Source of the DNA: Adiantum capillus-veneris
Lineage: Eukaryota; Streptophyta; Polypodiopsida; Polypodiales; Pteridaceae
DNA length: 64,000 nt
Direction of reading: 5' to 3'
Assembly (NCBI GenBank): GCA_014529385.2
Contig: CM043953.1
Coordinates: 115,726,049 to 115,790,048 of the forward strand
Shown: in pieces, positions 31,260-41,879 of the stretch
How the letters are laid out: each line of letters begins with the position of its first letter
Position numbering within the stretch: position 1 is the first letter of the stretch
The notes under the pieces: model-generated
What the model was told of the DNA's origin: nothing
Seen by the model: the letters and a program-made list of their open reading frames with translations, nothing else
The model's database searches: none
Position numbers and translations under genes: made by a program

Positions 31260-32700
31260 CATCAAGTGAATACATAGGCACAATAGATGCAAATGATCAT
31301 TGAGAAGATGAGAGCAACAGCCCTAGAGAGAAGCAATCAGGCGAAAGAGTTAGAGCAAGTCATTGAGGCTCTGTAAGGTGAGTTGGAAGACCGGTTAACA
31401 TCTATTGAAGAGCTTCAAATCCACATCAAAGATCTTAAAGTTAAAGCTGTCAACCATCAAAATATCAAAGAAAAACAAGAGAAGGAAATGAAAGAGCTGG
31501 GAGAGCTGTTAATGAAAATGTCAGATGCCTGTGAGAGTAAGGACCATCACTTCACCGAAGTCACAAGCCCTTTAATGAGAATACGACCCAATTGATTGAG
31601 AAGCTCCATGTACAGCTCAATGTTGCCAATGCATCACTACAATATTCAAAAGGGAGGATCAATGACCATGCCACATTTTTAAAGTAAATAAGAGAAAACC
31701 CATCAGTCGTTTCACTCTGAGGGACTGATAAGGTGTACAAAACCTTAGAGAAAAAGAACAAGGAGTTGGAGCTAGAATTAAAGTTAGAGCAAAAGCAAAG
31801 CAGGGATGTGGCTCTAATGAGCATGTAGAGGGAAGAGCAGTTATTGAAAGAAATTGAAGACTTAAAAAGAGCAAACCAATTGTTGAGAGAAGGCCATGTG
31901 CAGTCTCTAGAGGAGGCTAGAACATCCAAACAGCCAACTCTAGAGATCTCGTTGGTTTTCTTTACTGAGATAGACTCACACTCTACTGAAGAGCAATTAG
32001 AAGAATTTTAGTATCGGCTACCGATCACAGAAGAAGATCAATTGCCAATGGTACAACTCTCAAAAGCCAAGGCAGATGCTTTGAAAGAACAAGTGGTACA
32101 AGAGATAGATGCCAAATGGAAAGTTGCCATGGGTTGGGAGTTGAGGGTACTTCATTTTGTAAATGTTACTCAACTCACTCCCAATCAAATCAACACTCAG
32201 TGGCATCAGCAATCTCTCCTCTCTCCCATATCCACTAATCAAAATCGAAATATTGCAAATTAAGGAGAGATTGTTCAAGGACATGCAGGATCAAGGCCCT
32301 GCCACCATCCACTCGACATGGAGAAGAAACTGGCTGAACAGGCATCCAAGATTCTTGATTCTCTTCTCAAGATGACCACCTGACATTCAAAAAAATCCAT
32401 ATTTTTGTCCAATACCAAGAGTAACGATCTGGCTAGCACAAGAAGCTCTCAAAAATATATAGCCAACTATGCTCAATTACCCAAAGATGCCAGCTCTAGA
32501 ACAAGGGACGGCAACAAAAGAATACATGGTGAAAATCCTAACAAGCACCATGACATTCGTCAAGAGCCTCCCATATCTTTCTTGTGCCATGTTATTCAAG
32601 ATATGCAAGATGATGCTCCATTGCATTCAAGTATTCAATGAGCCCAAGCAGACAGGAATCTTGTGGATAGCATTTTTGGACAAAAATAAAGGGCTCTGCT
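31260..32700 (+). pseudogene. Coiled-coil coding remnant, unknown origin
   Basis: Plus-strand frames at 31383-31595 and 32042-32263, with similar composition between them, are rich in Glu, Lys, Leu and Gln with heptad spacing (LTSIEELQIHIKDLKVKAV, EKQEKEMKELGELLMKMSD). This is long coiled-coil protein. The 3' part (32469-32738; ILWIAFLDKNKGLCYDL) is less charged. Neither half matches a family I know. It is broken in several places and is interrupted on its right by the outer copia element. It may be a host pseudogene or part of an old element. Confidence 0.4.
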
Positions 32701-32710
32701 ATGACTTAAG

Positions 32711-33458
32711 TGTTAGGAAGTATGATGTAGCTAAATAGATATTTGAGTAGATTACTTAATGGAGAGAGATAGATTTCACACACAAGAGATTATAGAGTAG
32801 AGAGAGAGAGAGAGTACACACGATATACGTGTTTCACCCAATGTGGGCTACATCCACATTGGGTGAACCACGTCAATGGCTTTAGTACAAGTCAAAACAA
32901 GAAGTAGTTTACAAAGGGATTATACCTTTAATAGAGCTCCCGCCTTGCTTCACTTTAACCACCTCACACCCACCTTGTTGCATCAACTTCATACTCTATA
33001 ATGTGTGTAGAAATGTCTTCCTTTTATAGGCCAAAAGGGCTGCCCTCTCTCATGAGAGACAGCCATGTGTAGCCGCCCTTGTGTAAAGTCCAAATCGGAC
33101 CTCCAATCTGCCCATGTGTAGTCGCCCTTGAGAAGACAAGTCCGCTTTTGAATTTGGCCACCGACCATTGAATTTGGCCACCGGCCACCGGCGATTGAAT
33201 TTTGACCACCGACCACTGGCCATTGACTACCGGCCAACCGGCCAATTGACCGATCGTTTTTTGACCACTTTTCGATCGTTGTTCGGCCATAATATTCCGG
33301 CGAAAAGGAATATTGCTCAAGATTGGCCTTGAAAATTTTGGTTTTCGGCGAGTGATTTTCCTTCACGCACGATGGCTTCTCCTCATAATGGGGGCCTTAC
33401 AAATATGCGTTTTTACCACAAAAAATTACAATGGGTAAATCAGGCTCCATACTTAACA
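32711..33458 (-). repeat. 3' LTR of copia element A (748 bp)
   Basis: Plus strand TGTTAGGAAGTATG to CATACTTAACA; on the minus strand TGTTAAGTATGG to TCCTAACA. A TATA box CTATAAAAGG (minus strand) lies at 33021-33030. The U3 part holds a degenerate GGCCACCG/GACCACCG array at about 33150-33290. The outer flank TTAAG (32706-32710) is the likely target duplication; its partner is not visible. Confidence 0.85.
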
Positions 33459-33471
33459 ATCTCCCACTTGG
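33459..33471 (-). promoter_or_regulatory. Polypurine tract of element A
   Basis: On the minus strand CCAAGTGGGAGAT directly precedes the 3' LTR start TGTTAAG, the standard copia arrangement. Confidence 0.8.
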
Positions 33472-33518
33472 AAACTGATCTCCAAACCAAACCTGTGAGT
33501 GCTTTCCATCCTGGCTTC

Positions 33519-33860
33519 TTATCCTTGAATGCCGATTGAAGATGAGAAAATGCTCCACTTCTCCTTGTTGAACACCTTTGTAAACATGTCTGCAGGATTT
33601 TCACTTGTATGCACCTTTCCTAGCTTTAGTTGTCCCTCTTCCAAACAAGTGCTTATGAAGTGATATCTCACCTCAATGTGCTTTGTCCTTGAATGAAAGG
33701 CTGAGTTCTTTGCAAGATGGATAGCGCTTTGGCTATCACTGTACAAGACACAATTGTCTTGTTTAAATCCAAGCTCTTCTAAGAATCTGTGAAGCAAAAT
33801 TTCTTTGCTTGCCTCCGTCATTGCTACATACTTTTCTTCCGTGGTAGAAAGTGAGACCAC
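33519..33860 (-). CDS. Element A: copia RNase H
   Basis: 113 codons, the last coding part before the PPT. LSTTEEKYVAMTEASKEILL carries the conserved E of copia RNase H, VLYSDSQSAIHLAKNSAFHS the D-S-Q-S-A motif, and RTKHIEVRYHFI with VHTSENPADMFTK the C-terminal signature. It degrades the RNA strand during reverse transcription. It is a partial frame of a broken element. Confidence 0.88.
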   Translation of the reverse strand: MVSLSTTEEKYVAMTEASKEILLHRFLEELGFKQDNCVLYSDSQSAIHLAKNSAFHSRTKHIEVRYHFISTCLEEGQLKLGKVHTSENPADMFTKVFNKEKWSIFSSSIGIQG

Positions 33861-34045
33861 TTTATGCAGCTTTGAAGCCCAGCTTACTGTTGTGCCTCCA
33901 ACCGTGAAGACATAGTTAATAGTGCTTCTTCAAGTATCTTTGTCACCTGCCATATCTGCATCAGTATACCCTTCTAGAAAAATATCAGTTCCTCCAAAAT
34001 ACAAAGCATTTTTTGTTGTCCCTTTTAGATACCTAAGTATCCACT

Positions 34046-34962
34046 TCACAGCTTGCCTTGTTCTTTACCTGGGTTGTCCATGAACCTACTCACAACTCCC
34101 ACTGCATGAGCAATATCTAGCCTTGTCCAAACCATATCATACATTAGAGAACCTATCGCTGCAGCATGTGGAACTTTAGACATATAGGCTATCTCCTCTT
34201 GTGTCTTTGGACACATATCCTTCGTTAGTTTAAAATGACCATCCAAAGGTGTAGAAACTAGTTTTCCATTTTTCATTGCAAACCTTTATAGTACCTTCTT
34301 GATGTAATCCTCTTGAGATAGCTTTATTGTCTTCTTTGTCCATTCCCTTGATATTTTCATACCAAGTCTCCTCTTTGCAACACGTAAATCTTTCATTGAA
34401 AAAGATTTAGACAGCTTCTCTTTTAGGTCTTTGATGTCCTGCATGTTAGCACTTGCAATCAGCATGTCATCAACATACAACATTAGATGATGATCTTCTC
34501 ATCTTCCAAATTCTTCGTGTAGACGCAATGATCTGAGTTGCATCTTTTGAATCCATGATCTAACATCCATCGATCAAACTTCAAGTACCATTATCTTGAT
34601 GCCTGCTTTAATCCATACAACCTTTTCTTTAATCTGCAAACCATTTTCTCCTTACCTTTTACTTCATACCCCTTTGGTTGAAGCATGTAAATTTCCTCCT
34701 CTAAGTCACCGTGAGGGAATGCCGTATTTACATCCATTTGCTCAAGATTTAGATCATGAGCAGCCACAAGGCTTAAGAGAAGCCTAATTGAGTTCATTTT
34801 TACAATAGGGTAAAATATTTCATTGAAGTCAATACCTTTCTTTTGAGAAAACCCTTTTACCACAAGCCTAGACTTGTACCTTTTCTTCCCACCTTCTTCT
34901 TCCTTTAGCTTGTACACCCATTTGTTTTGAAGTGCCTGCTTACCTTTAGTCAACTCAACCAA
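34046..34962 (-). pseudogene. Element A: copia reverse transcriptase, broken
   Basis: Minus-strand frames at 34591-34962, 34286-34483 and 34046-34276 are in RT order. Motifs: LQNKWVYKLKEEEGGKKRYK, LVVKGFSQKKGIDFNEIFYP, LNLEQMDVNTAFPHGDLEEE, RLYGLKQASR, the catalytic MLYVDDMLIA, and MYDMVWTRLDIAHAVGVVSR. All are diagnostic of copia RT (RVT_2). It is broken in a few places. Confidence 0.88.
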
Positions 34963-34965
34963 CGC

Positions 34966-35454
34966 CTATGTTTGGTTGCGATGTAGTGAGTCTATCTCCA
35001 CTTGCATGCTTTTCGTCCATTCTTCTTTGGATTCGTGTTGCATAGCTTCTTCATATGATTCCAGCTCTCCAGAATCTGAGATCAAGAGATGGTTGGAAGG
35101 AAGGAACAAACCTCTCTGGAGGTCTACTTGCTCTTGTAGATCTTTGGAGAATAGGTTGAGGCTCCTCATTTGGTTGACGTTGTTGCACATTGTCACCATT
35201 TGCAGCCCTTGAGTCTTCACCGTCCCCAAGCTCCATGTACTCATCACATGTTTCTTTTATTTGTTTTCTTTCCAAGTAATCTTTGTACATATTTTGTTCA
35301 TTAAAAATTACATCCCTACTCCTTAAAATTTAACCATATTCAAAATTCCATTGGTGATACCCAAAGTCACCTTCTCCATAGCCAATGAGGAAACAGATTT
35401 TGGACTTTGCATCTAGCTTTGATCTTAGGCTTCTATCTATGTGCATGAAAACCT
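34966..35454 (-). pseudogene. Element A: integrase end and linker to RT, broken
   Basis: Frames at 34966-35290 (the copia pol linker: STRASRPPERFVPS and YEEAMQHESKEEWTKSMQVE) and the part of 35330-35454 that reads HIDRSLRSKLDAKSKICFLI, the copia integrase C-terminal signature. Element B begins at 35455 within this signature; the remainder of integrase resumes at about 41880. Confidence 0.8.
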
Positions 35455-35775
35455 TGTTGAGATGTCGAGCTCTACATCTTGAGCTGGCATCCACTACGGG
35501 TCTTGGCCGCTTACGACATTTACTCACTGGCGCGTTAGGTGACTGACACGGAGGATCTCTGCCAGTGATTCTACAGCTGGACTACACTTATAGTGCCAGC
35601 CTAGTACGCTTCTAGAGTGTTCACACTTAGTGACCGCATGTACATATGTGCTACTTTTCAGCTTTAGCACTTAGTCATTTTGTACTCTCTTTTCTGTGAG
35701 AAGAAGAAGAAGCTTTCCATCTCTGTGTGCTTTGTGCTTTTCTTGTGTAGCTCTCTTGCATCCTCATTCTTTACA
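35455..35775 (+). repeat. 5' LTR of element B
   Basis: TGTTGAGATGTCGAG to CATTCTTTACA, 321 bp, directly followed by the PBS. It pairs with 41554-41874. Confidence 0.93.
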
Positions 35776-35788
35776 TGGTATCAGAGCC
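35776..35788 (+). promoter_or_regulatory. Element B primer-binding site (tRNA-iMet)
   Basis: TGGTATCAGAGCC begins at the base after the LTR end, a perfect initiator-methionine primer site. Confidence 0.93.
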
Positions 35789-36088
35789 TGGTGCAGGTAA
35801 GAGAGGCTAAGAGAGAAAGAGCATCACAATCCCTTCGTTCGCAATCCACGACCAGATGCCGAAGGCGCCCCGCGCAGTGGAAAATTTTTTGGGGGTTTTT
35901 CATACAAGTTTTTGAATACGTCTCCAAAGTGCAGTATACAGAGATTTACTGTACAAGTAAAGTGGTTGTATGTACGCTTGATTGTGGACACTCGTTGAGT
36001 GTAGAAAGCGTTACAGGTACCACGATAGAAGGTTCAACAGATTTGCAGGTTTTTGCAGATTGTAGTTATTTTGTATTAGTGCTTCAAG

Positions 36089-36800
36089 ATGTCTGACGGT
36101 TTCAGTCAGATTGTCACTGAGAAGATTGAGAAAAATAACTACCCTACATGGAAGTTCAGAATAAAAAATTTCCCAAAAGGAAAAGGTTATTGGGACTATG
36201 TAGAAGGAGACAATGAATAGGAACCAGAGATTCCCGAGGCAAATGCTACAGCAGAACAAAGAAAAGCTTTGAGGGACTGGCAACAAGGCCAGAGAAAAGT
36301 GATGTATTGTCTTTCTATGAGCATCACAGATGGCATGATGGGCTATCTACAGGATGTTGAAACCCCCGCCATTGCATGGAAAAACTTAGGCAGAGTGCTC
36401 GAGGTGAACACCAAGGCCAAGAAGCTTCAACTAAAGTCAGAGCTAAATCAGGTTAAGAGGAACAACCTCTCCATCAATGATTATGCTTTGAAGATCAAGA
36501 GTATCATCGAGGCTCGGAAATATTAAAGTCTTAGTGGAAGACGATGACATTGTTCGTGCATGCTTGGATGGTCTAGGAGATGAGTATGTACATTTCAGGT
36601 CTTCCATGAATACAAGAGACGACATCCCCGTGTTCCAAGATTTGATTTCTATGCTTATTCTTGAGGAGAATAACCTTGACACATCTTCTTCTCATGGCAG
36701 AAATAATTCTGAAAAGGCCTTCTATTCTAACTCCAACAGAGGTAGAGGTAGAGGTCGTGGTCGAGGCCCAAGGGGTTGCAGGGGCCAATTTCAAGAAGCT
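36089..36800 (+). pseudogene. Element B: gag, N-terminal part
   Basis: Starts at 36089 with MSDGFSQIVTEKIEKNNYPT, then a tryptophan as in the copia gag opening. Frames at 36269-36526 (MSITDGMMGYLQDVETPAIA, LKSELNQVKRNNLSINDYAL) and 36534-36803 (CLDGLGDEYVHFRSSMNTRD) carry the UBN2-type gag pattern, and the region ends in an Arg/Gly-rich stretch (GRGRGRGRGPRGCRG). Gag forms the particle. It is broken in places. Confidence 0.82.
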
Positions 36801-37585
36801 TAGGTCAATCAAATCAAAACAATACAGGTGGCAGGGGAAACCAGTCTCAAGGCAAGGGGAGTCAAAGAGGTCGTGGTGCAGGATCAAGTAGGCAGCAACA
36901 TACTGCAGATAGCAGAGAATGTTGGACTTGTGGTGAAAGAGGTCACATGTCACGTGACTGTCCAAAGGGAAAAGCAAGTGGAAAGAGAGAACAAGGCAAC
37001 TATGCATCTACTAGCAGAGATACAGATGACAGTAAAAACGAGCGCATGTTTGTTATGCAGCATGTAATGAATACAATGACTGCAGAGAATTCCACCCAAG
37101 ATGATGTTTGGTATGTGGATTCAGGTGCCTCTAATCACATGACGTCTCGTGGAGAGTGGTTTAGAGATATGCGCAAACCAGATGTGTCAGGCTATGTGCA
37201 GACAGGAGATGACACAGCTCACCCCATTGCTCATGTAGGGGACATACCTCTAAATACGAAGAGTGGGAAATCAAAGTACTTAGCAGATGTACTTCATGTC
37301 GCAAACATTACAAAGAATCTTGTTTCTATTAGACAAATGGTTGAGAAGGGTTTGCAGGTTTGCTTCAATCCAAATGGCTGTTATGTAGAAGATTTCCAGA
37401 ATGGCTGTAAGCTGATCACAGAGGGCAAATGTGTGGGCAGAATGTTTACGTTGAATGTAGACATGCCTGAGGTAAAAGCTGCATTATTTGCACAAGACAT
37501 AGGTGTTGTGGCTGATGTTGACATTTGGCACAAACGCATTGGCCATGTCAATGAGCGGAGATTGCGTAGCATGCAATCAAAATAG
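36776..37585 (+). CDS. Element B: CCHC knuckle, protease and integrase start
   Basis: 269 codons. A Gly/Arg/Gln-rich start leads to the knuckle CWTCGERGHMSRDC (about 36917-36961), then the protease with WYVDSGASNHMTS (about 37109-37147) and VADVLHVANITKNLVSIRQM-type residues further on (LADVLHVANITKNLVSIRQM in this copy). The end, IWHKRIGHVNERRLRSMQ, is the zinc-binding H-H part that opens copia integrase. Protease cuts the polyprotein. Confidence 0.9.
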   Translation: MQGPISRSLGQSNQNNTGGRGNQSQGKGSQRGRGAGSSRQQHTADSRECWTCGERGHMSRDCPKGKASGKREQGNYASTSRDTDDSKNERMFVMQHVMNTMTAENSTQDDVWYVDSGASNHMTSRGEWFRDMRKPDVSGYVQTGDDTAHPIAHVGDIPLNTKSGKSKYLADVLHVANITKNLVSIRQMVEKGLQVCFNPNGCYVEDFQNGCKLITEGKCVGRMFTLNVDMPEVKAALFAQDIGVVADVDIWHKRIGHVNERRLRSMQSK

Positions 37586-37612
37586 ATTGTAAAAGGTTTT
37601 CCCAAATTCAAG

Positions 37613-38689
37613 GTGGATGGTATGCATAAAGTGTGTGCAGCATGCCAGTTTGAAAAACAATCAAAGGGCTCATTTCCACATGAGCGCAATGTATGTAAAA
37701 ATCCACTTGAGGTGGTGCACACGGATGTTTGGGGTCCAACCGATACTGCAAGTATACATGGTTGCAGGTATTATGTCTCTTTCATTGATGACCATACAAG
37801 GAAAGTATGGGTCTACTTCATGCGTAACAAAAGTGAAGTGTTTGGTCACTTTCAGGACTTCAAAGTCATGATTGAGAAGAAGACAGATATGCAAATCAAG
37901 ACATTGAGGTCAGATGGAGGGGGAGAGTACTTCTCCAATAATTTTTCATATTTTCTGCGAATGCATGGTATACGCAGGCAGTTTACATACAGATATACTC
38001 CACAACAGAATGGGGTCGCAGAAAGGAAAAAAAGGCACATTGGAGAGGTTGCACGTGCATTGATGAATGAGAAGAACATGCCTCATCATTTTTGGGCTGA
38101 AGCTGTAAATAAAGCTGTGTACATTATGAACAGGACACCTACAGCTGCGGTGCATGATGTAACACCTGAGGAAAAGTTTACAGGTACAAAGCCTGATTTG
38201 GCACACTTGAAAGTGTTTGGCTGCATAGCTTACGTGCATGTACCAGATGAGTTGTGTAGGAAATTGGATCCTAAAGTTGAGAAATGTATTCTTGTGGGAT
38301 ATTCCCTTGAACAAAAGGGGTACATGTGCTACAATCCTACTACACGAGAATTACGAGTGAGCAGAGATATAGTATTTGATGAGATGAGCAGCTGGTACAG
38401 TAATGCACATGGCACTATTGGGGCTGATGTAAAAGATGATGTGGTTGTACAAAATGTGAAGCCACAATCACAGGTTTTGAGTGGACCACAAGAGTCCTCT
38501 TCTCGTGGCTTTGTTGAGAAGCCATGGAATGATAGACTACGTACGCAAGTTACTCCACCATCGGGTACAGTGAATGTATCACGAAAAGGAAAGGAAAAGG
38601 TTGATGAACCTCCCTTTATGGTTGATGCATCATCAGGTTTTTCACATGTAGACATGGATTCAGATGGTTCTGAACAAAGTCTTGATTAG
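37613..38689 (+). CDS. Element B: integrase core
   Basis: 358 codons. CAACQFEKQSKGSF completes the zinc finger. The D,D35E core follows: VVHTDVWGPTDTASIHGCRY, TLRSDGGGEYFSNNF and TPQQNGVAERKKRHI. FGCIAYVHVPDELCRKLDPK and CILVGYSLEQKGYMCYNP are the copia integrase C-terminal signature. The last 80 residues form the polar linker to RT. It inserts the cDNA. Confidence 0.92.
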   Translation: MDGMHKVCAACQFEKQSKGSFPHERNVCKNPLEVVHTDVWGPTDTASIHGCRYYVSFIDDHTRKVWVYFMRNKSEVFGHFQDFKVMIEKKTDMQIKTLRSDGGGEYFSNNFSYFLRMHGIRRQFTYRYTPQQNGVAERKKRHIGEVARALMNEKNMPHHFWAEAVNKAVYIMNRTPTAAVHDVTPEEKFTGTKPDLAHLKVFGCIAYVHVPDELCRKLDPKVEKCILVGYSLEQKGYMCYNPTTRELRVSRDIVFDEMSSWYSNAHGTIGADVKDDVVVQNVKPQSQVLSGPQESSSRGFVEKPWNDRLRTQVTPPSGTVNVSRKGKEKVDEPPFMVDASSGFSHVDMDSDGSEQSLD

Positions 38690-38809
38690 GAACTTGGAAT
38701 CCCGACTGTCAGGACACCTGGTGTAAGGAAAGTACAAGAAGATTCTAGAGGACAAAGGAGTGACCCAGGACCGCGCAGATCTAACTGAGTCAGAAATCCA
38801 GTTCAGAAA

Positions 38810-39095
38810 TTGACTTATGATGGGTATCTAGCGCATCACCAAGCCTACATGGCTAAGGTGATACAGGATGTGGAGCCCACATGTTTTGAGGATGCGGTTG
38901 GAAATGTGCATTGGGATGATGCAATGAATGAAGAGATGGCTGCATTGGAAGCAAACGACACATGGGAGTTGGTGCCATTGCCAAGTGGCAAGAAAGCTAT
39001 TGGCTGTAAATGGGTATATAAAACTAAGCATAAGGCTGATGGTAACATTGAGCATCACAAGGCAAGGCTGGTCGTAAAGGGTTATGCACAGACGT
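38810..39095 (+). CDS. Element B: reverse transcriptase, first part
   Basis: Starts the RT domain: AVGNVHWDDAMNEEMAALEA, NDTWELVPLPSGKKAIGCKW, then HHKARLVVKGYAQT. This is the standard copia RVT_2 opening. The solo LTR at 39096-40238 follows; RT motifs continue at 40239. Confidence 0.88.
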
Positions 39096-40238
39096 TGTCA
39101 GGAGTTTTTTGGAGCAAGGGATTGCGCATATGTACATACACATGCATGGTGCATCAAATAAAGGATTGCCCATTTTCCAGAGCCAGGTTATGTGGGGCCC
39201 ACATGTGTACAGGTAGGACAGGGTGTACATAATGCATCAATTTTCAATATTACCAGTACCAGTGTGTTTTTTCTACAATAAGCAGGAGTTGGTAGCGCGT
39301 AAAACTTCTCGAGGAAGCTATCCGCAGGCCGACGACATGAGGTAAGCAGGTGCGTCAGATGGCATCGAGTGGCGTCAGGAGGCCGAACGGGGTCAATATT
39401 TGCACGTGGATGAATACGGACACAAAGTGGTGTTTTCTTGTGAGATTTATGCAGAAAGTTCATCATTAGGACCACGTTTTGGGTCCACTTCACGTGGTTG
39501 CGAGACGCATTATTGAAAATAAATGAGTGCCAGGTGTGCGGATGATGCAAAAAAGGTGACAACTATGCACTGCGAGGTCAGTTTTTGGCCTGTTCGGGGT
39601 CCGTTTGAGGTCATCTAAAAGGCCAAGGGTGCCCAAGTAATAAATCTAAGTGTGGGAACTGAAAAAACAGAGAGAAGACCAGAAAAAACGTGGAGAAGAG
39701 AGGAGGAACAGCCGTAGGTGTGTTTTTGGGGTTTTCGAAGCCTGTTTTGGCCGTAAACTGCTCATCCGAGGTCGGATTTGAGCACTTTGACATTATAGAA
39801 TGGGGTTTTGGGCCGTTCCGGACGCGATGGCGCTGTCCATTTTGCCAAATTTCTCACTCTTTTTCTGCTATTTTTCTGTGTAATCTTCTCCGGTGAGTGA
39901 AGCCTCTGCTTAACTTTGTGGTTGTATCTGGTGTATTTCTTCAATATTGTGTGAGCTATTTGCCCCATTGGTGTTGGCCCAAGCTCAATTGTATCTAAAC
40001 ATCAGAAATTCTCCTCTTTTGAGCTGAGTTTTTTGGGTGTGTGTGTGTGTGTGTGTGTCTGTGTGGAGTGGGCAACTGGATAGTCTCTCTCCTCTCACTC
40101 CAGAGGTGTGCTCCCTGTCTCAGCTAGGTGTGTTGTGTAAGCCGAGTGGTGCCCCATAGTGTGTGTGTGTGTGTATCATTCTAAGAGTGTGTGTCGGATC
40201 GTTATAGAGGCGCTGTGTGTGTTTTCATCCCGCTCACA
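39096..40238. mobile_element. Solo LTR (1143 bp) inside element B's RT
   Basis: Begins TGTCAGGAGTT, ends CCGCTCACA, and is flanked by a perfect 4-bp duplication ACGT (39092-39095 and 40239-40242). The RT motifs are contiguous on its two sides. There is no coding frame, PBS or PPT, so it is most simply a solo LTR or a small non-autonomous LTR element. It contains a (GT)n run at 40037-40066. No other copy is in the window, so its family and orientation are unknown. It must be younger than element B. Confidence 0.8.
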
Positions 40239-41540
40239 ACGTATGGCAAAGACTATGAGGAGACCTTTGCTCCAATGGCAAAGATGACGACTGTGAGAGC
40301 TTTCATAGCAGTGGCTGCATCTAGAGGATGGATTATGCATCAAATGGATGTAAAGAATGCCTTTTTGAATGGTGAATTGCAAGAGGAAGTGTATATGGAT
40401 CATCCACCTGGTTATGTCGATCAAGGTTACCCAGATTATGTATGCAGACTTCTCAAATCTTTGTATAGTTTGAAGCAGGGCTCTAGAGCATGGTATGACA
40501 AGATTGACAAGTATCTTGTCAGTATTGGTTTTAGGAGAGCTCATGCTGATCATTCACTCTATGTACATGAGAGTGATGTGGGGATTGTGGTCATTATCAT
40601 ATATGTAGATGACCTTATTATTGTGGGTGCCAATGCTATGGAGATTGACCATGTGAAGGGTCTTCTCAAACAGGAGTTTGAAATGAAAGATTTGGGCGAG
40701 TTGCGCTACTTTCTTGGCATTGAGGTGATCAGGACTCCAGAGGGTGTATGGCTATCACAGAGACAGTATGCTTTGGACATATTGTCAAAGTATGGTATGG
40801 CTGATTGTAAGTCAATTTCTATTCACTTGGATGTGAATGCAAAGCTGAGTGTAGAGAAGGGTGATGTTGTTGAGGATGTCAAGATGTACAGGAAGATTGT
40901 GGGTAGTCTAATCTACTTGACTATCACGAGGCCAGACTTGAGCTACACAGTAGTCTTGGAGAGTCAGTTCATGAAGATTCCGAGGAAGCCACATTTGGAT
41001 GGAGTACGACGCACACTTCGGTATGTGCAAGGGACTCTTGACTATGCATTGTTCTATGCAGCAGATGCGCCATTAGCATTGTATGGGTATACATATGCAG
41101 ATTAGGTAGGTAGCATTGTTGATAGGAGATCTACGAGTGGCTTCATGTTCTCTTTTGGGAGTGCTGTTGTTACTTGGAGCAGAAAAAAGCAACCTACGGT
41201 TGCTTTATCGAGCACAGAGGCTGAGTACAGAGGTGCAGCAGTTGCGAGGTAGCTTGGCTACGCACATTACTTGAGGACTTGGGAGTGCAGGTGGACCAGG
41301 AGATCGTCATCCATTGTGACAACCTCAGCAGCATGTAGTTGGCTAGGAACCCAGTGTTCCATGCCAAGACCAAGCACATAGAGGTCCATTACCCCTACGT
41401 TCGAGAGCGAGTGTTGGCGGGCGACATCGACTTGGTCTACGTCAGCACAGAGGAGCAGATAGCGAATATCTTTACCAAGGCCCTCGGAGCTGAGAAGCTT
41501 TGATGTTTCCGAACTATGATTGGACTTTGCGACATGCAGA
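40239..41540 (+). pseudogene. Element B: reverse transcriptase, second part, and RNase H
   Basis: The RT part to 41105 carries YEETFAPMAKMTTVRAFIAV, IMHQMDVKNAFLNGELQEEV, SLYSLKQGSRAWYDKIDKYL, the catalytic IYVDDLIIVG, MKDLGELRYFLGIEV and LIYLTITRPDLSYTV. RNase H follows to about 41500, with the pattern SGFMFSFGSAVVTWSRKK and STEAEYRGAA, and the KTKHIEVHY-type motif near 41370-41400. This end is broken in at least one place. It ends at the PPT (41541-41553, GAGCTCGAGGGGGAG region). Confidence 0.85.
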
Positions 41541-41553
41541 GCTCGAGGGGGAG

Positions 41554-41874
41554 TGTTGAGATGTCGAGCTCTACATCTTGAGCTGGCATCCACTACGGGT
41601 CTTGGACGCTTATGACATTTACTCACTGGCACGTTAGGTGACCGACACGGAGGATCTCTGCCAGTGATTCTACAGCTGGACTACACTTATAGTGCCAGCC
41701 TAGTACGCTTCTAGCGTGTTCACACTTAGTGACCGCATGTACATATGTGCTACTTTTCAGCTTTAGCACTTAGTCATTTTGTACTCTCTTTTCTGTGAGA
41801 AGAAGAAGAAGCTTTCCATCTCTGTGTGCTTTGTGCTTGTCTTGTGTAGCTCTCTTGCATCTTCATTATTTACA
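41554..41874 (+). repeat. 3' LTR of element B
   Basis: 321 bp, TGTTGAGATGTCGAG to CATTATTTACA, preceded by the purine run CGAGGGGGAG. About eight differences from 35455-35775. Confidence 0.93.
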
Positions 41875-41879
41875 AGCCT

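Larger units (their letters stand above)
35455..41874 (+). mobile_element. Nested Ty1/copia element B (6420 bp), young
   Basis: Plus-strand copia element with both LTRs (321 bp each), PBS, gag, protease, integrase, RT, RNase H and PPT, inserted into the integrase of element A. The flanks AACCT (35450-35454) and AGCCT (41875-41879) are the 5-bp target duplication with one difference. The LTRs differ at about eight of 321 sites by eye (about 2.5%), implying roughly one million years at a fast grass rate and several at slower rates. RT is interrupted by a 1143-bp solo LTR; a few further breaks are present. Confidence 0.92.

Noticed and set aside
38810-39232. The end of this frame beyond 39095 as part of RT
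   Set aside because: The last 45 or so codons lie inside the inserted solo LTR and are not RT.
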